Source: Phoronis pallida
Lineage: Eukaryota; Phoronida; Phoronidae
DNA: 15,167 bases
NCBI GenBank assembly: GCA_028565715.1
Contig: JAOXYC010024457.1
Span: forward strand, 1 to 15,167
Direction: 5' to 3'
The notes under the pieces were generated by a model. That model had not been told where the DNA came from. It made no database searches and saw only the letters and a list, made by a program, of their open reading frames with translations. Both the position numbers and the translations under genes were made by a program. Positions within the stretch are counted from its first letter, which is position 1, and the number at the start of each line of letters is the position of its first letter. This document shows, piece by piece, positions 1-8,400 of the stretch.

Positions 1-225
1 CACCATTGTGTACCAAATAACCTAGTGCACATGCGCTACCGGAACTACACCGGGCTTACATATTTCACGCCTTTTGACTGGTTCACTTTTGTACTTGAAG
101 GGCCGACTGGAATATTTCACGCAAAAGCAAGTATCCGAAAGCGGATATCGCAATTTAATAAAGAATTAGCAGTTTCTTCAAAATATAGTGGGTATTTATT
201 TATTCAGTATCTTTACCTGTCACCT

Positions 226-344
226 CGAGCGTGTTTTCTTGAATTTCCGAGCACTCGGCAAAAGTCGAGCAAATTGAATTTGGCTCAAGCGCTCGGAAAT
301 CCAGGCCGCTCGACCGATTGCTCGAGCTTCCGAGCAATCGTCCG
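226..344. other. CpG-dense block with nested short inverted repeats
   Basis: Fourteen CpG dinucleotides fall in 119 bp, far denser than the surrounding spacer. A perfect 10-bp stem (CGATTGCTCG 315-324 with CGAGCAATCG 331-340, six-base loop) and a looser pair (GAATTTCCGAG 241-251 with CTCGGAAATCC 292-302) are present, and GAGC/GCTC words recur. It could be a small CpG island at a promoter or first exon, or part of a transposable element; the sequence does not decide between them. Confidence 0.5.
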
Positions 345-1971
345 ACCACTAATGACCCCTTGTTTTTTTGCAATTTCGTGTCAGGTATGACAGACCTCCA
401 TCTCTGCCAAATATAAAAAAAAAGTTACGGTTCGGATCTATAATAGCGCGATTGTCTTTAATAGGAAACCTCAGGGTTTGATCCCCTGACAAGTTAGATT
501 TTTTCAGTTTTTTCAAATTTATGTATCTTGTGCTATCAATGAGCAATGAATGGCTGACACTTATTCAGGATTAAACATCAATTATATATCAATGTTTCAC
601 TTTTATTTCTTTGTACTGTGACACCTTCAAGACCCTGGGTAAAATTTATTTCATATTTTGATACGGTTCACTTAACCATCTTAACCTTTTATTACCAGCG
701 TAATATAGCCTATTTAATAACAACCCACCTGAGGCCATCTTTAATAGAGGCCAGCTTAGTAGAAATGACAACCTGAACCACTCCCACTGAATTGGGTTTT
801 GTGTTTATTGTGGCTGGTGAAGTTGTGTTGGGGTGACATAGAGTTGGTTGGGGTGCCTCGGTGGCTTGCTGACCAATCGGATGTTTTTGTTCATTGTTTT
901 AAACCACTTAGAACCAGGAAGAGACAATTGGGAATTATCGTCATATAACTTTATCAGTGATAACGAGGGATTGCGCACTTGTGCTGGTTAGATTGTTGTT
1001 ATGCCGAGGTCAATGTATTTGTAATATTCTCGTGCTAGGGTTGTGTTATACGACTGATAAGGATTTGACTGTGAACTTGGTGTTTTATAAAGGTGTGCAG
1101 ACTGGAGAATTAAAACACCTGGTCTGGAGTATTTTAGAAAATTAGTGCAAAGGAATCACAAATGTTGTGAATTGTTATCTTGATTTTTGGAGTTGGCAAC
1201 TATCCAGGATTATAAATTGGCTTTGTTTTCATTGAAAACCTGCCTTCATTCAAACTGTGATCAGACTGACTTTTATGTCTACCTGGCTTTAGATGTATGG
1301 ATTTTTTAAATGAGTCGTCTATATCTACGCTGTTAGAGACAGTGTTATGCCTTCGGCTTTATTCCTCATGTTGGTTTTGTTGAAACTGCAAAAATAGACC
1401 AATTGTGCATTGATCCACCTTACCTGCATTTTTCAAGAAAATCTTAAAATCCGAATTGGATTCATGGGGATTCCGATTTGAAACCTTGACTTTTCAAGAT
1501 GCCATCCCAGGCTAGGAACCTTACAAAACTTGGTTTTGATTAAGATGTCTCTATATTGATTGGAATTTTGCAAGGTGGCTGCTGTGCATGTATTGAAAAG
1601 GATTTACCTTTCATACCATCATATGTTCACAAAATTAGACTCGACTGAAAGAGCAATTATAGGGAAAATGTTAGCGATATGGAGCAAAAATGTCATCCCT
1701 GACTGAAAGTTACTACTCGATATGATATGAGAATTCTTGGTGGCTCAAGACAAGAAGTTTGATCTGGAGATATTGCAGAGTTGTAAACTGAATGGTAGAC
1801 ATCTAGATATTTTATCACCAGCATAAATCACCTTGATTGATTGATAGCCGTGTGGGAGTTCAGGATCAACTATAAAAATGCCGCGCACCGAATCCAGGTA
1901 TATCAATTTTTGTTGCATAAATCATGGTGGTGGTTGTCATGGTAACCATTGAAAAGGCTAATTTTATCAGC

Positions 1972-2190
1972 TTGTGCAAAATGTGATTTATTTAATTGCA
2001 TACTGATCTTGAGTAGATTCTGTTAAAAAATTAGACCACATATTTCCAATGTGAAAAGGACTGTTGCTTGAAAACTGGTAATTTTCTCATTGAGCAAATG
2101 GGATTTATAAAATTACATGTCTAGCTGATCTCAATAAGATTCCTTATTAAGAAGTATTAGACAACATGTTTCCAATGTGAAAAGGTCCCT
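1972..2190. repeat. Degenerate two-copy tandem repeat, period about 118-126 bp
   Basis: The block gcaaaatgtgattta...atatttccaatgtgaaaagg (about 1976-2059) recurs as gcaaatgggattta...atgtttccaatgtgaaaagg (about 2094-2185). The 3' parts are nearly identical (TTTCCAATGTGAAAAGG) and the middle parts are diverged by substitutions and indels. It is an old local duplication with no coding content. Confidence 0.65.
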
Positions 2191-2545
2191 GACTGAGCAA
2201 GTTTTGAATTGTGTATTGTGATAAGACTAAATTATATGTAGGCTACTGGTTTGTGTATTAGAAATAAGTGTCAGCCCATTGTATGTGTATGAACACTGAA
2301 GTGCAATGTTTACCTTCATGGCTGGGAAATCACTTGATAGTGAATTGTGATAGACCAGTTAATGGATTGTAAGATGATTAAGAGTTATAGATATAAAAAT
2401 ACATATTTATAAGCACTTAGAATTGTCAATTTTTTATGTCTGCTCTTACACGAATTGAACCAAGTGCAGTTAGTATAAATTCCCTAAAAAAACTAGTTGG
2501 AAAACAAAAATGTTTCACCTCAATGTTAGTATTATATAGCAAAAG

Positions 2546-2738
2546 TACTGTACACACACCCTGACATAAGCCCATGGGCTTGTAGATTGAGAATGTCCAA
2601 AAAACTAGGGTGGGCTTATACCCAGGTGTGATTTTACATGCGTTAAATATTAACAGTCAAGCACAAAATTGAGATTTTATCAAAATAGGGGGTTGGCTTA
2701 TAACAGAGGGTTGGCTTATACCCAGGTGTATACAGGTA
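2546..2738. mobile_element. MITE-like element with imperfect terminal inverted repeats
   Basis: The left end (TACTGTACACACACCCTGAC, then ATAAGCCC, 2546-2573) pairs, with a few gaps, with the right end read in reverse (TACCTGTATACACCTGGGTA, then TAAGCC, ending at 2738). Inside, the word GGCTTATA recurs: 2608-2630 and 2708-2730 match at 21 of 23 bases, with a further partial copy at 2688-2704, and there is a 14-bp palindrome AAGCCCATGGGCTT at 2568-2581. No coding sequence. The size, TA-ended termini and structure suggest a non-autonomous DNA transposon; the family is not identified. Confidence 0.55.
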
Positions 2739-5189
2739 TATGGTATATATGCGGTACTTTAACTGTTATCATTTAACATTCATTCCACAGAAAATCACAA
2801 CTCTGCAAGGAGTTGAAATTTATTTTTCTCTAACTCATGTTTTATCTTGCGAATTCTTGGCCCATAACTTAAAACTGTACCTATTTTCCTTGAGGACCAT
2901 TTATTATATTTGTGTGGGTGTGCACTGGAAACCGCCATAATAGAGGGTTAAGTGGTTTACCATGTTGCAAATAGGAAAAACTTCTTTTCCATTCATAACT
3001 CATTATCAAACAAATTACTTAGCTTGAGGTATTAGTCAGAGATTTGGCTCGGAAATGAAAAAACAAATTGTTCCATAAAATCATGTAATTGATTCCAGGT
3101 ACTTCATAGGCTAATTAAAACATTTTGGGCCTTTAATTAGATAATTTGAGATTCAGAAATAAAGTGAGCAAATTAAGAGTTGTGCTATTTATTTTCTGAA
3201 AGTGTAAGTGTTGAAGGATATTTCCTAGATTCGACTGATTATTTATTGTGATTAATTGCCAGTGCACCCTGATTCCTGGTTCGTCTTGCATATTCTATGT
3301 ATCTTTATATGGCCAAGGCATCCCACCACAGCTTGGAGGCAGATTATTCAGTTTTCCGAATTAGGACAGTTTTATTTTTCAACAGAGCCATGTGGTCAAA
3401 ATGTCTCGATTGTTTTCTCGTGGCAAATGCAAGATGGTTGTGTAGATGAATTAGAAAAATCACAAAACTCACAATCCAAATTGCTAATATGGAGTCGAGT
3501 TGATTGCTTATATATATTGTCACTTCTTAAATTATTCATCCATAGTTTTCATCAAATGTCAAAACTACTGGGCACACCTAATTGATGTAACATCATAATT
3601 TCCCGATCTCGATCTCGCTCAGCTAGTGTCACACAAACAAATCAATATCTTGCGTTGAATCACGGATATTCTGTTAGATCAAGAGTTTTATGCAGCTGTT
3701 CACAGTGCAGTGCAATCATAACCTGCAGGCGGAGTGAGGCAAGTTATGCAGGATTTCATGAGAATAAGAAAATACGTTTGTGTGTATGGGAATTTGTATG
3801 TGTGTGCAGGGGATTCATGTGTTATTGTGTGTGGTTGCTGTATTGTGAGTATAACCAAATCCATGAAGGTTGTATGTACTTTACAATGTGCATTCATGCA
3901 CTGAGATATTGTAAAGAGACAATTGATGATTTATTCTGAGGGTTATATGGATATGATATGCAGTATCTTATGTGTGGGAAATTTTGGTGGACACTCAGGA
4001 AATAGTTTATAACAGTTCTCAACTGAAATCGGTGGTGTTTACATGTTTTCATAATTTGTAAAATTATTTTCCTTTTATTCATGAGCTGTTTGTTTTGAGC
4101 AGACTAGATACTGGCTATGATGAATAGATTATATGATAATAGGAAGTTATCTTTTACATGAGGAACCATTTATTTATTATTTTGCTCATGTTCTGCCGTT
4201 CGTCTGAACAGAATACACAATAGATCATTTTGCATATAAGTTGGCAACGCACATGCAAAAAACGTTTGGTCATTTTATGGCTATTCCTCTATTTAGCAAT
4301 GTATGATTCAGCCCTTGTCAAGTATTAACAACTGATAACGGATGCTTATAAAGGCAAATTATGCATTTATTAAGTGACTTATAATAAGTATCATTGATGT
4401 AGTCTTCTTTTGATTAGCTATTAAAGGCTTTGATACGTATTGTGGTATCAGGTTGTGATCAATAATTAGCATTTTTTTCCAAAAAAAATCCTGTTTTGTT
4501 TTTGGGCTTAATTCCCATGTGCATTTGTGGAAAACAGTTTGATTTCCTTGCCAAATTTGGTTGAATGATGTGCATTCAGTCTTTTAAAAATAATTGACTG
4601 TGTCTGGAAGAGGTGATCTCTGTGGATTGTTTCTTTGGAGCAGTCAAAATGGGAAATCTGTTAAGGTACACTTTTAAGTATAAAAACCTGTTGTTAAAAC
4701 AACATGCAGTTTTTTGCGGTTTTTGTGTAGTTCAGATAAGGTAGACTTATTCTATGCCTTATAATCGTACACTATTTATAGTTACCGTACAGACGCGGGT
4801 AAAACACATTTTGCAAGAATTAGATTTTTGTTTTATTGTTAATTTATTTACACAGGTTATCTTTATTAGAACTATTGAACGGTCCTCCTCCATGTGCAAA
4901 CATTGAGTCATTAGTTTTTCTAAGCATCAAGGGCTGATTTATTGTGGTTTTTCATGGTACTGCAGCATGTTTTAATTGTCTTGGACCTGTTTGAAATTAT
5001 AAGCAATGTGTGCAATTTCTGGTGCACAATTTTGGAGAAAAATTAGTTTTAGATATTGTATATCGTTTTGGTTTGTCTTAGTAAATTCCAATTAAAAGTT
5101 TCAATCATTTTTGTTGCCATCTTTTTGTCCAAATTTTGTGTTAAGATAGTCACTGAAAATTTCATTTAATTTTTGAACTTTTTTCACAG

Positions 5190-5461
5190 ATATAACACCC
5201 AACCAATTGAAGCGTCACCGGGCCAGCGATCGCCCAGTCCACGCAAGTCGAAAGCCTACGGGACTCGCCACCTTACCCAGCCAATCACACGCATTGAAAA
5301 AGCCGAGGTTGAACCTATTGGTGATGGTGGCGACGGAATGGACGGGGGAATGTCCACGTCAATTTCGGATCGTCTCCAGCTACTGAAGACGCATGGCGAA
5401 GAAAACTGGAAGAAAAAGGTTCCTAAAGATCTCAGCGCAGTTATTATTAGGGATAAAAAGG
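5190..5461 (+). CDS. SVIL: SVIL exon 1 (local numbering): disordered region with first SI-x-DRL repeat
   Basis: Acceptor ttttttcacag|A and donor G|gtatgt bound 272 nt, entering in phase 2 and leaving in phase 1 (residues 1-90 plus a split Gly). The start is Ser/Pro- and Lys/Arg-rich (SPSPRKSK), followed by a Gly/Asp-rich run. It ends with SISDRLQLL (57-65) and EENWKKKV (70-77), the short repeat typical of the supervillin region before the gelsolin-like domains, which is predicted to be mostly unstructured. GC and CpG are clearly higher than in the flanking introns. The reading frame is open a few codons upstream into the intron, but the long pyrimidine tract makes 5190 the natural start. Confidence 0.88.
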
Positions 5462-8400
5462 GTATGTTTGTTTTAAACTCCTAGAAGGGAGGTAAATTTC
5501 TTGATGATTGGGTCTTTGTTTTACCAAAGCATGATCAATAAGTAAAGTGAAATATTTGGTCTGTTCTCCATAATGTCAAAATTAGAGTAAACAGCTATGC
5601 AAATTTTATGCCAAAGGTTAAGTTCACAGGAAAAATTATGTCCCAAAAACTGTCTGTAAATTGTGTGTTGCCAATGAGAAGTTAGTGTTTCTCCTGGGCA
5701 TATTGATTCAAGAATATCAACAGTTTTAACTACTGATATATCTGAAAACCTTTGTGTTTCTAGGAAATTATGTCCCTCTGTCTACATTAGGTATCCCAAG
5801 GACTACCTGAGGCTTGGGCCCTTTAATTCGCAATTTCTAATCAAAAAGGATTGCTATTTATCAACGTATCCGAGACATCTTTGAAAAACTTTATCATTGA
5901 ATTCTTTGATAATCATTTGTATAAATATCAACATTTGAATTCATGTAAAGGTCAAGGTGATCGTCCCGTGAGTATCGCTGACCGACTGTCCTGTTTGGAA
6001 GTTTCATCACAGAAGTGGACAGCTCAAAAAGGCGTAGAAAATGACGCTACACAATTCACGGTGGAAGGCAAAATGGCCGGTAAGTTAACAATAATCACGT
6101 CAGTGAATCCATCTTTTTCAGACTGTTAGTCAAGTTGAATGTTATTTTAGTCATATTTTATGAGCATATTTGCAGGGGTCTGAAATGTCTTTCTCTCAAG
6201 CATCGTATCTATTATGCAAACCTGTAAGGTTGCTGCCAACCTGTCAATCAGTCACATGACCCCTCCCACACAGCAAATACTCGTCCATTGACAACTGTGA
6301 TCTTTGAGGACTTTCTATGCAAAATGAATATTCAGTTTGTGAAAGTGGTAAAAATCGCTGTTTGGGTGATTGATAATACAGGGTTTGTGGGCTGATCTGC
6401 AAGTTTGGTTGTAAGATCTGAAGTTTGCATGATGAATACCTTACTCGGAGAGAACGATAGTTAAAGCAACTTGAGTAGGCTATTACTGATAGTATTGCCT
6501 AAAATGCTACTTGATAAGGAAAGTGCAAAGCATAAAATGTGCTTGAAATTTATTGTAGGTTTGATCGAACACCTAGCAGCTTTTAATTGATTACCAACCA
6601 GAATTTAAGCCATATTTTAGTTGAATGAAACAGTCTAAGCTTGTTAGCCAAAGTTCTTCACTGAGATGTGCATTTTCCTAAAATTGTTGGGTCAGTCATT
6701 AGATTACAATATCTGTCTGCATCTTTTAGGAATTTCCATTTTCTGAGTGCATGAACCAAATTTCTTCTACCAGAATGTCAATTTGCATGTTGAGTTATCC
6801 AGTTACAGTACATTCCTGCCCCATTTTCGGACACCAAAGTTCTTGTGGAAATATTGATGGAAATGGCGGGAATTCACCAAAGTCTACTCTACATTCAATG
6901 TTTCTGAAAAAAAAATTATCAGTTACAGTAGATTCCTGCCCCCATTTTCGGACACCAAAATTCTTGTGAACATATGAATGGAAATGGCGGGAATTCACCG
7001 AAGTCTACTCTACATTCAACGTTTCTGAAAAAAAAAATTATCAGTTACAGTAGATTCCTGCCCCTTTTTCGGACACCAAAGTTCTTGTGGAAATATTGAT
7101 GGAAATGGCGGGAATTCACCAAAGTGTACTACTCTACATTCAATGATTCTTACAAAAATTAGAAGAATATTTTGACATAGTATGTCTTGGTTAGTTTTAC
7201 TGTTCATGTACTAGTCACCCTCCTAGTTTGTTTAGTAAGTTTAGTCAATTTAGTACAACCCACTTGTTCATGTGCTAACTGCATCCCCTGTTTGTTGGTT
7301 GATCTAGGCAAGGCCGTACAACCAACAGCGAGCCCTCTGGTGGCCAGGAAGAGAAGGATACCGAAAAGTAACTCATTTAGACTAGCCAATAAAGGTAACG
7401 TCATCAACGGTTGGTTTGCTACTTTTAAGGTTTCAAAATCCAATGCAATATGAAGATGATCTACATTTTGGTGATTTATTGTGTCTGAAATCCTGATGGT
7501 TTTACCATACTGACAAAAAAGTGTGTTAAATTGCCTTTTCCTGTTTGTTCCTGTTTTGTTTTCCCATATTAATTTGATGGTGATTACCATATTCTTGTTT
7601 GAGACGATTCATATTTTGTCCAATGTATAGGACTCTATCTTAAGAAAATGTTGTCAGGAAAGTGAATTCCATATTATTTGGAAACTCTACTAGTATAAAG
7701 TGTTCTTCTTTTTGTACTCTACATGTTACCGTATTGTTGCACATTTAGGCGCATGCGCCTATGTATATGTAAAATGTGGGCTGTTTAATTTGATGAATAT
7801 TTTCAGACTCCGAGTCAGCTGACACTTCACCCCCTCTGTCACCTGACAAAACACAGTTCAAGAAACCGGCGACACCTATTGTGCCACGTGCTAAAGTCAA
7901 AGAGGCTGTCCCTAGTAAGTGCTTATATGTGGTTTGTTCTATCTTATGGGAAATTAAAGTTGGTCCGTGGTTATTAGATGAAACTTGATGAAAATTAAAA
8001 CTGAATCAGATTTATTATGATTGCATTATATTCTGCCACTTTTTGTATGCTACTTTTGCTAGAAACATGCCAGAGACATTTTTCTTTTCAAATAGCTCAA
8101 TAAGTGGTTTTAGAAAAAAAATGAAATTGTGCTTGAGTCAAGTTTGCTTTACATTAGGTAATTTGGGTCATATTGTGTTTGACTCCAACATAACAAAAAA
8201 TGATACTATTAGGTATATATACCTTTGGGTCAGCAGATGTATTGAAAATTCAAGTACACTGTATTTCGGCCAATTTTTGTCACATTCTTGGATTCAAAAA
8301 CCTATAGTATCATCACAACAACAGAACACAAGAACTTGCATAGTATGACAAAAAATATTTTCTTTCTTTTTAGCAATTGTCACCAGTCACAATGACGATG

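Larger units (their letters stand above)
1..5189. other. Upstream non-coding stretch (intron or 5' flank), no supported exon
   Basis: No segment here combines an open frame, splice sites and recognisable protein similarity. The few open frames longer than 100 codons (25-390, 3256-3585) have no recognisable motif and look like chance. Because exon 1 begins in the middle of a codon, at least one more coding exon exists upstream, either before this window or too small or diverged to see. Most of this interval is therefore probably one long intron of SVIL, possibly with an internal promoter. Contents that stand out are listed separately: a CpG-dense block near 226-344, a two-copy repeat at 1972-2190 and an inverted-repeat element at 2546-2738. 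I see nothing notable in 400-1970 or 2740-5180 beyond AT-rich sequence and short TG-rich runs (3779-3840). Confidence 0.7.

Noticed and set aside
25-390. 121-codon open frame on the + strand
   Set aside because: No recognisable motif, no family similarity, overlaps the CpG/inverted-repeat block; probably chance or part of a repeat.
871-880. GACCAATCGG, a CCAAT-box match
   Set aside because: No associated promoter signal or transcript start; short motif expected by chance.
1933-1946. GTTGTCATGGTAAC, close to an RFX X-box
   Set aside because: One mismatch in a half site and no promoter evidence nearby; too weak to annotate.
3256-3585. 109-codon open frame on the + strand
   Set aside because: Composition resembles the surrounding spacer, it starts at a non-ATG codon, and there is no recognisable domain or fitting splice structure.
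4772-4781. CTATTTATAG, a perfect MEF2 consensus upstream of exon 1
   Set aside because: Several such 10-mers are expected by chance in AT-rich DNA of this length, so the muscle-gene link is not evidence.
6795-7207. Minus-strand open frames with repeated [15 protein letters not shown]-like peptides
   Set aside because: They come from translating the 120-bp tandem repeat; no start context, and no independent support as a gene.
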